NCBI RefSeq assembly: GCF_051622035.1
Contig: NC_135362.1
Coordinates: 14,263,501-14,327,500 of the forward strand
Length of the DNA stretch: 64,000 nucleotides
Direction: 5' to 3'
From: Arctopsyche grandis
Taxonomy: Eukaryota; Arthropoda; Insecta; Trichoptera; Hydropsychidae
A program made the translations under genes and the position numbers. Shown piece after piece: positions 50,986 to 62,245 of this stretch. The stretch's first letter is position 1, and each line of letters starts with the position of its first letter. The notes beneath the pieces are model-generated. The model saw only the letters and a program-made list of their open reading frames with translations, searched no databases and was not told the origin of the DNA.

Positions 50986-51485
50986 ATGATGTACATTTCT
51001 ATATATTATAGATTACTGGTTGGTTTGGTGAGAAATCCTCAAATTCTTGCAGAATTGAGCTTCAATGCCTCCAGCCAACTAGGGTACATTAGATACCGTA
51101 GTTTTTTCTCTTCTCCTAAGGCACGTACTAATTTGATGTTGTCGTCGCCTATTGCTAGGGGCATCAAGCTCCTCAACCAGATTTCTGTTAACTTGGTTTT
51201 GTTCAATCTAAAATATGCTGATCTGGTTGAGAAATTCATTATTTTGAGATCGTAAATGTGTTCTCACATTTCATTTTATTTTTTATTTTTCTTATAACTT
51301 TGTTCTTTACTTTACATTATTTTCTTGCTTTATTTTGTTTACATTTTGATATTTAATTTTTATTTTTGTATCTTTTTTTTTCATATACATACATACATAT
51401 ATGTATGTATATACCTAGCTATAGTAACTCTCTGGAGTATATCTGTAATGTCACTATAGCTTACCTGTAATAAATAAATAAAATA
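50986..51485 (+). mobile_element. LINE 3' end fragment
   Basis: The frame 50986-51255 reads LGYIRYRSFFSSPKARTNLM, LSSPIARGIKLLNQIS and a stop shortly after FIILRS. This is the pattern of the last residues of Jockey/CR1-group reverse transcriptases. It is followed by about 200 bp and an (AATA)n end near 51470-51485. No RT core remains. Confidence 0.55.
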
Positions 51486-51499
51486 AATATATACATATA

Positions 51500-51875
51500 A
51501 ATTTTATAAATTTATATTTCCCCATGATGCCATTCCGAGTTGTCCCTGAGCGACACCTATGGTATTAAACTATTAATGTATAGATTATAAATTTAAAGTC
51601 GTATTCAAATATTGGTGAAATAGGGGGCAGGAAGTTTAATAAAAAACCTTTTCAACAGTAAAATCCGATAAATTGGCAAACTTTGATAGGAAACGATCCA
51701 ATAGTCCAAATTGATCCAAAGTAAAATCCAACGATATCCAAGTCTAACCAGCAGTACTGAAGACATACTTCCGAATAAATTATTTTCAACCGAGGTCAAC
51801 CCAGTGCTTGAACCCGGGAACCTCTCGGTGGTTAGCATTAATGCAACCACCGACCTATGTACATATACTGCTGGC
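51500..51875 (-). mobile_element. SINE family 2 copy
   Basis: On the minus strand: GCCAGCAGTATATG, a tRNA-like head with GGTTCCCGGGTTCAAGCAC (B-box), then TGCTGGTTAGACTTGGATAT, TTTCCTATCAAAGTTTGCC and a 3' part with ATAGGTGTCGCTCAGGGAC. It is a useful reference copy for the tail type also seen near 36240 and 38360. Confidence 0.8.
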
Positions 51876-53486
51876 TACATTTGTATAAACAAACGTATTA
51901 TGACATTTTATTAAAAAAACATATAAAAAGAGCAACAATAGTACTCGTATAATAATATCATCTCTTTCAATGTATTATATGTGTGTAGAAACAAAATGGT
52001 CGATTTTTTATGTATATGAAGATATTAGTTTTTATGTGCACGTTTACAATGTATGTATGTATATTGTTTATACGATTATTTTTCTGTTTATTTTATGGCT
52101 AATGAATTCCGTATCCATTGTTAGTAGACGTATGGGAGGGGGGTGGGGTGGCTGAAATGAGGGGGGTTTTCCACGCTTTATATATTTAAATAGGATTTTT
52201 TATGGCCGTTGTTTTTCGCCCCTTTGCCAAAATGAAAACACCCTACAGATTGCCTACCCTTCGCCGTGCGCGGTGAAAATGCTAATACAACATCATAATC
52301 GTAAGCCGTGTCACACGAATATCGGTCGTAAAAATAATTTAAATCTTCCCGAAAATATTAAAGTGAGCCGTGCCAAATTATGCCGAAAAAATTGGCTACA
52401 ATTCCCACCAAAAATAATATAAAAAAATAAAATATAAATAAAATCCGCGAACGCACGAAATATGTAATGCAGAAACAACAAAATTCGTATTTCAATGTTG
52501 AACTTCGCCACCGCTAAGCGTTAATTCAGACGAGCACATAAAATTCGTCCCAAAGCTTCTTCGATATCGTTAAAGCTCTCTCTTTTTTTTTCCCGAAGCA
52601 AAAACTTTCTTGATATATCTCCGTCGTAAATGTCCACTTTTTTATTTCAAAATGTACGTTCGGTTTAACTGAAAAAAAAAATACCGAAAGTTCTCATTTT
52701 TTATTCGCCAGTAACACAATAGTAGAACTATGCTTACATTCGGTGTGTGACTTTTTTGTGCCATTTAAAAAAGTTTGCATTCGTCCAACAAGGTAGACTT
52801 TTGCGTTCAAAATCTAGTTATTTCGCTGGGATGATATCAATTTAAAGTTAACCGTTGGATTTTATCCATTTGGAAGCTAAAACATGCAATTCCTAATCAA
52901 AGTTGGAATTGGACGAAAACAAGTTTAAAAAAAGTGGTCCCTACAAATTGATAATACAGATTTAGTGCCGCAATTGATTCTCAACGGTTTGTCCTATGTA
53001 ATGATATAAAAAAAGAAAAATTGAAAATTAATTTAAACACATTTCATATATATGTATGTATACATACATATATGAACATTTTTACATACTATATATGTAT
53101 GTACATACATATATAAAACTATTACAATAAAGTTTGATTAATTAAAATAATATCATAATGCATAAAACATTTTAAGCTTGAATATATAAGTAGGATATTT
53201 TCATTCAAAAATATATTGGTATATAGAGCATAATTTATGATTATCACGTATATTACAAAATATTTTTTACAAAATACACAGTATTAATTTAATTTTTAAT
53301 TAATTTTTACAAAACACTAGAAAAAATCTAAAGTAAAATATATGGACATAAATTTTTTTTAGTGAATCTGTATTCCCAGTGAAATTATACTTTCACTAGT
53401 AGAAGTATTCTTTCACCAACTCAGTCGTTGAAAGCATATCACACAAATGAGAACATTGAAAACATGCTTTAAATTTGGATGCCATA
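51876..53486. other. Intergenic, no gene seen
   Basis: AT-rich, with TACATA/TATGTA runs at 53050-53115 and a G-rich patch at 52133-52168. No coding signal. Confidence 0.5.
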
Positions 53487-53660
53487 TCAAAACCTGTGTC
53501 CAGTCAAAACCGCGCGGTTAATAAGCGCCCCGTCATAACCGCGCCGCGACAAAACCGCGAGAGCCAAAACCGTGGCAGACATAACCGCGCGGCAACGTAA
53601 CCGCGCGCCGACAATACCGCGCCAGCAAACACCACTCGGCGACAAAACCGCGCCTGAATC
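53487..53660. repeat. CG-rich degenerate tandem repeat (~15-17-bp unit)
   Basis: About eleven units of the form CAAAACCGCGC followed by 4-6 bases (variants CATAACCGCGC, CGTAACCGCGC and CAATACCGCGC). The spacing is about 15-17 bp and the units are not identical. The GC-rich core contrasts with AT-rich flanks. Open frames on both strands across it (78 and 84 codons) are by-products of the repeat. Confidence 0.85.
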
Positions 53661-56089
53661 CGCTATCAAATGCAAATTGCGCTCGCGCGTTATCTCGGTA
53701 GGAAGTAGTATTACTTCGGATTTGACTTTCTTTGATGTCATATGGGTGGGACTGGATGCGGAATCGAACTCCTCCTTGCCGAACGGTTCAAATAATGTTA
53801 GTACATAAAAGTTATACGGAATTTTTCACAATTTATATACAGACTTATCAATCGTTTCAAATGCAAGTAGAGTAGCAAAAATTTGTTGTGGCTCTGTTTT
53901 ACTACTGTTGAAATTATGATGTATTTTATTTATATTTTATGAAAACTGCCATAATATATCCTCTTCAATATCTTTGATTTTGCAAAAACCGTTTTTGTGT
54001 GTCAACAGCAATATTTGCTTTTAGCAATGCTAAAACCATGTACATATATATACATACATATGTCAAAAAACTATCAAATTTTAATAATAAATTTCATTAA
54101 ATGTCTTTTATGTTTTGAATGTGCTCAGATTACTATTCGATTGTTGTCATCGAGTGTTAGAGCAAGAGTCTTCTCACAATATTGGGAATACAAAATTTCA
54201 AAATATTTTTTAATTATACTATAAAAACAATATTTATATCTATCAAAGTGCCAATATAGAGTGAAAAAAGAAAAAGTTATAGGCGTTTAAGCAATTGAAA
54301 TCCGACATAGCGAGAGGGTGACGAAAAGGTAAAAACTATAGGAACAGTGTGGATAAATCCGGCAACGTGGATAAATACGGCAAATAGACGTCACCGAGAA
54401 CGATAATGGAATATTTTCAAACGTGTCTATTACGATTGTTTTTCACCATCGTAATGGCGAATTTGATTTCCACATATATTGATGACCAAACTGAATTTTA
54501 CTTGAAAATCTTTCGTATGTACATATGTATGTATGTATTTTGAGTACGAAAAATAAAATATTTTATTATCAAATCAAAATGTAAACTGTAAAGGTAAAGC
54601 GAAATTGAAACAATATTTAAATTGTTTGTGTATGAATGTGTAAAATAAATAAAATATGCTTACAGATAAATTGTCTTCGCGAGTGAAATTAAATATCCTA
54701 CCTTCACTGAAACCTAAAAATTTCAATATAATATTTGAAATAACATACAGGCATTATTGAATAAATTTGCACAACAATACATTTTATAAATATGTAACAA
54801 CGTGAAAATTCACCTGCTGTATGTGCTCTCCATAGTCATAGATTAAGCGCCTTTGCCAATCATGTTCGCCAATCAAAATATTGTACACAATTTAATAAAC
54901 ACTGAATTTATTTTTTAAAGCGTTAGAATTATTATAAATTATTTTTTTGAATTTCAAATAAAACAAATTTGAATTTCATACAAAACAAATGAATTTTTTT
55001 CACACACGGGAGAAAATTTCAATACATCTAAATAATTAAAGTTATTATGAAAACCACGCACCAAAATCAATTTTTATCACAAAACATACTACATAATAGT
55101 CAGTAGTAACCGGCGCGAATGATGACTTATCTGAACAAAACATGCGGATGCTTTATACGAAATACGGATTCGCAGACAATAAAACTACACAAAGTCGACA
55201 CTTGAATTGCGAATAATCTTTTTGAAAACTTTTAGCTACAGTCCCGAACAATATTGATATTTTTGATAAACAATGGAACGTTAAATATTCGCGCACGATT
55301 TTTGCCTAGTGACTGAGGCTCGACCATTATTCGCCGACTGAAATTAAATAAAATTATATAAACAAGTGAATTAAAACTTATTAAATTCAAGCGCACTCAA
55401 ATACATTCATGTTTTCACACCTTGAAATATATGTATACATATTTTTAATAAATTTAATTTAAAACTCGTCATAAAAATTAAATACACATACATACATACT
55501 ATGTAGTGCTTGGTGTGGCAAAGGTTAAATCCGACCATATGACAACGTTTCGCGTATGCAAATGATAAAACGTTACACTTTTTAATATTCGCGAGCTTTG
55601 CAACCGCCATATTTAAATTCTCTTCAAATTCGCGAGGCCAGAGTGCACGATTCATATTGGCCCGGGGTGCACACTAAAAAACGCATTTCGCACATACAGA
55701 TAAGTATGCGAGCGGGAAACAAAAATAAATTTATTACTGTGAGGGATTTCGGAATGAGGCATGCCACTGGTTGACTCTATTTAACTTTTCGCACACCGAC
55801 CCCCGTAATTTTCATTTGCATGACATGACATTCAAGCGTGAGAGCATAATTTTTTTTTATAATTATAATTTGTTATTTAGTGTTATCTCTTTTCATGTAC
55901 TAGCACGTAGACATCATAGCGTGAATGTAAATATTTAAAATTCGTAATATAATTGAGATTTATTTTTTTGTGTAAATTTATTTTTGTGAACGAGACTCAG
56001 TTCAGACCTAGAGGCTTGCTAATGGAGTTAAGTAATAAACAAAAATAAAGTTTTTAAAAACATACATATGTATACTATGTATGTACTTG
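53661..56089. other. Intergenic, no gene seen
   Basis: At about 53750-53790 the minus strand has GGAGTTCGATTCCGC, a B-box-like word that could mark a tRNA-derived SINE scrap. The rest is AT-rich without coding features. Confidence 0.4.
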
Positions 56090-56377
56090 TGTAATACTAC
56101 AGCGTGGACGTGTAGAGGGGTTACCATAGATCGAAGTGAAAGACTCTCTAAGTTGTAATAGAAGAAGCCTATTATTGTTGATCCGTCAACCTGCCAGCTC
56201 CGAATAAATGCACGGAACAAATCCGCCAAATATTTATACACAGCGTGTACTTTCAACACAGAGAGATCATTCGTTGATGAGTTGCGAGACCTTATTGACT
56301 GTCAACGGCGATCAGTGCTGATCAACCAGTGGTCGACAGCGGTCGACAAACACCGATCACATCATCTCTTTACTACA
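56090..56377 (-). mobile_element. Solo LTR-like repeat, copy 2
   Basis: The minus strand begins TGTAGTAAAGAG and ends TATTACA. It shares with 14067-14346 the order of blocks: TCAATAAGG, TCTCTGTGTTGA, TGTATAAATATT, GGCGGATTTGTTCCGT and TTCGGAG. The TATAAATA box is conserved. Flanking pentamers do not match, so either an end is misplaced or the site is old. Confidence 0.55.
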
Positions 56378-57104
56378 ATATTTACTCAGCAAACGATTGA
56401 GAAAACTTGAACTTATGTATATATATATATACATATGTATCATATAATAGCTTATGCATCAACAAACTGTTTCGTTTGCCAATTTATTATTTTATGTACA
56501 ATATAACTGGCCAGATTGGTTCGTGTATGAACAAACCAGTACAATTGAACAATGACTTATATGTACATATTTATATATGTATGATGTGCTAATAAAAGAT
56601 GCGCCAAAAGTCATATTTTGTTTAGTCCTTGATTTTTTTAGAACTTTTATTTATTATATTTATGAAAGATGCAATTTTGAAGTTTTCAATTATGAATAAA
56701 TAAACGGCGATATAAAATGACCACCTTATCAACCAAACTTGAACGGTTGTTTTGGAGAAGAAGAGTATAATGACAGAAAAGGAAAGTATATACATTACTT
56801 TTGTTTGGTTAGCACTTGCCTCTCTGTGATGGATAATGAGTGACCAGCACTTATATTTTCTTTCCAAATATATTGACGCAGAGTCTTCGTATTTTATATA
56901 TTCGTCATCAAAACTTCTTTGATTCAAATTATGCCAATACGAAATAAAAACGTTGATTAATATCAACAGAAATAATTATTTTCGCCGGAAGCCCCAATGT
57001 GAAATAAATCGAAAATTCAGTATGCTGAGCTCAACGGTCAGTATGAGGATGACATCTGCCTTGGAATGATGACTATGCTTCAGTTTTTTTTTTTCATTTC
57101 TTGC
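56378..57104. other. Intergenic, no gene seen
   Basis: AT-rich. A 114-codon minus-strand frame at 56622-56966 lacks family features. Confidence 0.5.
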
Positions 57105-57740
57105 ACTTATTTTATATTTTATTTTTTTTTATTTTATTTAAATAGGCACACATACAGAATAAAATATAAAAAGAAAGTTGTATAATGAGACAAAAAATAA
57201 TAATAAACATAAATAAAAATATAATATTCCATTTACAGTGAGCACCACATGGTGATATAAAAAAGTAAAATTACAAAAACATCAAGATTTTAAAAAAAAG
57301 AAAAGAAACAGATAAAGAAAAAGATACAGATAAAGTAAAAAAGAAAAAGAAAGACTATAAGGGTGAGAAGCAAATCAACCACATATTATTTTCTTCACCT
57401 TTGTCCTAAAAATACTAAAAGAGTCTCTAAAGAGGTCAGGACAATCATCTAAGCTATCGTAAATACGGCATATACGAACGATTGCACTATTGAAAGAGGT
57501 GTTGCTTTGACAAATAGGTGGATAAAAAAGATTTGTGCATCTGGTGAATCGGGCATTAACGTTAAAATTAATCTCGCTTAAAACAGACGTGTCAAGAATA
57601 CCATTAGCAATCTTATATAAAATTAACAAATCAGAAACCCTTCTACGCTGAGACAAACTTGCAATATGGAAAAAAGAAAGTCTGTCATTATAAGATGGTA
57701 ACAGTTTTTTAAGACCAGTCTTATAGGATAAATGGCGCAA
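57105..57740 (-). mobile_element. LINE 3' part (CR1/Jockey group)
   Basis: The minus-strand frame 57740-57375 encodes QRRRVSDLLILYKIANGILD, NARFTRCTNLFYPP and NSAIVRICRIYDSL. This is the characteristic C-terminal region after the RT core (RR..DL..LYKI.NG). About 270 bp of A/T-rich 3' untranslated part follows. It is 5'-truncated. Confidence 0.75.
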
Positions 57741-58313
57741 ATTATTATTTTATGATAAAATGATTTTTGTAGCTCATTACATTAATAAACCTCGGATATA
57801 TTTTAATTTAAAACATGCATTTTTTACTGAACACTTGGCGTTCAACACAGTGGCTAGCGGATTTTTTTAGCATAGTAAGGCAAGTATTAAAAGTTCCAAA
57901 GGGTAACATTTTCTGCATACACACAACTATCCCCTTTGCGACATTTTTTAATTATCTTCCTCTCTGTGTACGATACGCGAATACCGATTGTGCACTGAAA
58001 CGTCAGAGGCCAAGTACAAGTTTTCAAACTTTCTAAAACAACCGATAGATATCGGCATACGTTTCACATGGTTAAAGCCTTTCGTTTCATCCATCCGTTC
58101 TAAGGTTAAAACTTTAAAATGATCCTTATTCATATATACAAATGAACATTTGAAAGCAGCAAAGACTTCCACAAACGTTCCATCCTGGAACTTTCAGTAC
58201 TTGGGCAAACGCAGTATCAATTAGGCTATCACGTGGGTGTAACAAACCATTATACCCCCGAAACACCCTATAGATGACCCTGGACCCCTAAGCTGGGGCG
58301 TATATACATTACC
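57741..58313. other. Intergenic, no gene seen
   Basis: Ordinary-composition DNA with a 73-74 codon open frame on each strand and no family features. Confidence 0.4.
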
Positions 58314-59162
58314 CAGTAGGATCGTTCAATATGGGGGGGAGCGGGCGCGCTCCCGAGCGCGACTCGCGCTTTCGAACCAGAGTGAGCACGCCGACGAAAT
58401 GTTTATAAATTATTTAGCGAGAACACGCAGGTGGAATTGTTCAAAGCTTCGGCTTATCCGTCGAAGCTTCGGCTTAAAGGCTTAAAAAGCCCGGGGTCCG
58501 GGGGCATTAGGCGGTGGCGCGTAACGTATGGTGGGCGGGGGGGATAAAGCGTGCATTATTTAAGGTGCCCCGCGCGCTGTTTTATAGTGATGCCCCGGAT
58601 AAGGCACACTTTATTTATTCAGCGAGAGGATGGTTTCATGGGGGGTGGGTCGTGGGGCGGGTGGAGGGCCGCGAGACGGACGCTGCCGGTCCCGCCTCTG
58701 CGGTGGCTTATCGCCCTTGGGATAATGACGGGACGGACGGATGTCGTAAATTGACGACAATGTTTCGCGACATATATACGTATGTACATTGCTCGAAAAC
58801 GGCAGTAAATTCGTACACGATCACAATATATCGACACCCGTTTAACGGCACCCGAATGACGGTCGCGAGCGTATGACTTCGTGATTATGAAAGGGTCGTC
58901 CGTATGAAAATCTTCAGTGTGTGTTTTTAAGAACTATCTATTTTGTGACTTTCTAGTTATAACGCTAGTCTTTAATGTAAATGTTATGATCCTGACATTT
59001 TTGAAAGATTTTTTGGGGGCGGTCCAGACAAGAGAAAGAGCGTCGCATGAGATTTTTTAGTTCAGATGCGTGACCTGTTTTTGGTGGTAAAAAAATTAAA
59101 ACAAAATTTTCGACATGTTATATGATAATAAGAGTGGTCCGGTCTACTGAACCGTCCCCCTG
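58314..59162. other. GC-rich block, possible old transposon
   Basis: 58320-58760 is much richer in G and C than the surroundings, with many CpG words and two copies of GAAGCTTCGGCTTA-like sequence near 58445-58475. Its outer edges, CAGTAGGATCGTTCAATA (58314) and the complement of CAGGGGGACGGTTCAGTA (59162), agree at about 14 of 18 positions as inverted ends. The flanks show no target duplication. Open frames of up to 120 codons are unremarkable. It may be a decayed DNA transposon or a CpG-rich regulatory segment. Confidence 0.35.
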
Positions 59163-59246
59163 TATGCGCTTATGATCGTGACATATAATTTTCACACGTT
59201 AAATGAAGGGACATTCTATGTATATTTACATACATACATACATACA

Positions 59247-60597
59247 TATTATCATCATCATCATTTACAGCTATTCGCCATCCACTGCTGGATGAAGGCC
59301 TCTCCAACACGCTTCCACTCGTCTCTGTTTTGCGCAACACTCAACCATCTCACCCCGCACATTTTCCTAATTTCGTTCACCCATCTTCCTTGCGGTCTTC
59401 CTTTTACCCTTTTGCATTCTCTCGGATACCATTCAAGTACTCATTTTGTCCACCTTTCGTCCATCCTCCTAGCTACGTGACCGCCCATTGCCATTTCAAT
59501 CTCTTCACTCTATCCACTATGTCCACTACCTTTGTCATACTTCTCACCCACGTGTTCCGCTTTCTGTCTTTCCTCATTATGCTAAGCATACAGCGTTCCA
59601 TACTTCTTTGAGTTTATTGGATTTTATGTAGCATCTTGGCGTTCAGTGTCCAAGTTTCACATCCATACGTCATCACTGGCAAAACGCATTGATCAAAGAT
59701 CTTTTTCTTCAAGCAGAGTGGCATTTTTGATTTAAAAACAGCATTCATCCGTCCAAATGCACTCCATCCTAATTTCATACGTCTCTTTATCTCTTCATCT
59801 TTACTACCAGATATGTCAATTATTTGACCTAAATATAAATAATTATTTACTATTTCTACTGGTTTATCATCTAATGGGATGCTATCAGGCATGCAATAAC
59901 TATTGAACATTAGTTTGGTCTTATCTACGTTAATTTTTAATCATACGCCAGCAGCATAGCTCGGACGTTAAGCTTCTGCTTACCGTCAAGAAGGTGCCGG
60001 GTTCTATCCCTGAATGAAAATAAATTTTTCAGAGTATGCTGTTGGTCAGATCTGGATTTGTGACTCCAGGTTGATCGTTTCCTATCAGAGTTTGCCAATT
60101 TTCTCTGATTTCATTGTTGAAACGGTTCCCGGAAAAAAAAATTGGCTAAAAATCCTTCCTACCTACTATGTCACCACTATTTGAAAAATTTGATTGATGT
60201 ACAATAAAAATTTATGTACAATTCATAGATGTCTCGTTAATTTGCGAGTTTTTTCAGTGTCTCGCAATTCAACGACTTATAATAAAAATGCTGTATTTGT
60301 ATTTGTAATTAGCCAGGAAGGCGCATGGGGATTTACCTGTAAGGCCTTCCTGGTATATATGTAAAATAAAAAATAAATAAATAAAATAAAATACTTTTCT
60401 AATTTCCTTGTCCAGCTGTGTTAGTCTGTTAAGTAGATCAGCTGAATCACGAGCCATTAAAACTATATCGTCTGCAAACCGAAGGTGACTCAAAAAGCGA
60501 CCGTTGATGCTTACTCCGGCTGTGTCCCATTCCAAGTTCCTGAAAACTCCCTCAAGCACCGCATTGAATAACTTGGGCGAGATAGTATCTCATTGTC
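59247..60597 (-). mobile_element. RTE-type LINE remnant split by a SINE
   Basis: The minus-strand RT palm segment (60559-60390) reads LEGVFRNLEWDTAGVSINGR then FLSHLRFADDIVLMARDSAD, containing the catalytic ADD. After the SINE (59947-60390) the frame continues INVDKTKLMFNSYCMPDSIP, VNNYLYLGQIIDISGSKDEE and QCVLPVMTYGCETWTLNAK (to 59614). The 3' part to 59247 matches 2137-2745. The N-terminal half of ORF2 is missing. Confidence 0.88.
59947..60390 (+). mobile_element. SINE family 2, longest copy, nested in RTE
   Basis: It begins GCCAGCAGCATAGCTCGGAC. The tRNA-like head has B-box region GGTGCCGGGTTCTATCCC, and the body includes CAGAGTTTGCCAATTTTCTC. The 3' end has a 10-bp inverted repeat (CCAGGAAGGC and GCCTTCCTGG around 60314-60352) and an (AAAT)n tail. 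ATAC flanks both ends (59943-59946 and 60391-60394). RTE coding sequence resumes on either side. Confidence 0.85.
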
Positions 60598-60945
60598 ATT
60601 CGAAATGTGGTATTGGAGACGGATGCTGCGCATATCATAGACCACAAAACGCACATCTCCAGCCTCAAAGAGCTGGAAGTCTCAAAGGGACTCTCTAAAA
60701 CATTTAGGAAAGGGGTTCTTTCCTACTATGGCCATATGACCAAGAAGAATGTGAAGTCTGAAGAGGCTAGTAGTTACCGGAACTTGGTAGTCACGGGAAG
60801 GCGAACGAGAGGGCCGTCAAAGAACTGACGGGATTGTCCTTTAACGCTGCCTTCAACTTGGCACAGAACCGGGAGAAATGCAGGTGGATCATCCGTCGAA
60901 TTCCAGACATCGATGACCACGAAACTCAACATTGATCTAAGGAGG
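60598..60945 (+). mobile_element. RTE-type LINE 3' end fragment
   Basis: Frames read LSYYGHMTKKNVKSEEASSY and RNLVVTGRRTRGPSKN, a decayed RTE C-terminus. ACTGACGGGATTGTCCTTTA and TTCAACTTGGCACAGAACC match the complement of 43620-43720. It abuts the minus-strand RTE copy at 60597. Confidence 0.75.
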
Positions 60946-61559
60946 AAAAATAATTGATGAAACGTTTGAATGTAAAATTGCTCACTCCATAGCATGGAAA
61001 TCTCTTATAGAAATGATTTAAGTTGCAACTTTACAACTATATGTATTCCATTGTAGTCTTGTATTTGGTGTTTTCCTTTAATTAGCAATATATATGTATG
61101 CTGTAGGCCATGTGTTCACTCTGGTTTGTTCGTGAACGTACTAATTTGTTCATAAACAAACTATTGGTTTAAGTATTAACAGTCAAAAGTTACCTTAAAA
61201 AGACTCACAAGGTGTCGCATAAAACTTCAAAACTATTGAGCTGTCAAAACCTTTGAGATGTTAAAACGCCAAGTATTTGAAAGGGAAATCTTATAAAAAC
61301 CATATTACAACTTTGTTATACTTCCCGTTTCCGCTCAATTTCAAAATACTTTAACCCAGGGTAAGGCCTGATACATAGAGGATAGGACAAACGATTGATA
61401 ATATGCTTAAAATAAATTTATGCTTTGGAGTTTGTGCATGAACAAATTATTTTCAATTGGGCAGGTAACACAATTAGAAATATTTATCATGACCACGACT
61501 CATTTTAAAATTTAGAATAATTTGTCACCATATCATGACCACATTCCCGTAGGCAGCTC

Positions 61560-62245
61560 CGAAGAGAAAATGGTGGATTTACTCCGTCATCTACTACACA
61601 AAAGCACGAATCGAAATGAACATGTTCAAACATAGACGGATGCTCTTTCTGGTCTTGAAGTTGTACACGAGTTCATTTATCTCGGATCAACGCTATATGA
61701 TGACGGAGGGTGTGATACTGAAATAAAAAGGCAGATCGGCTTGATGAAAAGCTCAATGTCGAAATTGAGCAAAATGTGGAAAGATCGAGGCATCACCGTG
61801 TCTACGAGAATACGTTTGGTCCAAACTTTGGTCTTCCCCGTATTTCTATACGTAGTGGAAAAATGGACAGTACGAGCTCGAGAAAGACAGAAAATAGACG
61901 CTTTTGAAATTTGGTGTTGGAGATGGATACTTAAAATCCCCTGGAAAGCCAGAAAAACCAAAGCTTGCATCCTACAAGGGCTGAGGGTTGGTGAAAGACT
62001 ATGATCCATTTGTCTTAGGCGTATCCTCCAATTCTTTGGTCACATCACGAGGCGAAACAAGGAAAGCCGAGTAAAATTCTAGGCCGTTCTAGGAAGCGTT
62101 TAGGGAAGCAACAGAAGAAGACAATCCCCAAAAAGATAGATTGACCAGGTCAGACTGGGAACTACCACTGGGGAAATGGTAGTTAAGTCATGACGGGCCG
62201 CATTATGGAAATCAGAAGACGAGAAAGTCGCAACCCTCATACAAG
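61560..62245 (+). mobile_element. RTE-type LINE 3' fragment, second subfamily
   Basis: The frame 61741-62004 reads IRLVQTLVFPVFLYVVEKWT, VRARERQKIDAFEIWCWRWI and LKIPWKARKTKACIL. After a stop it continues LRRILQFFGHITRRNKES and RRRQSPKRWIDQVRLGTTTG. This is an RTE C-terminus with several stops. The usual YG.E.WT appears as YVVEKWT. Confidence 0.85.

Noticed and set aside
53487..53808. Overlapping 84-codon (-) and 78-codon (+) frames
   Set aside because: Both cross the CG-rich tandem repeat, and the periodic CG units remove stop codons by chance.
58513..58876. 120-codon + strand frame in the GC-rich block
   Set aside because: GC-rich DNA has few stops, and no domain or homology pattern is visible.
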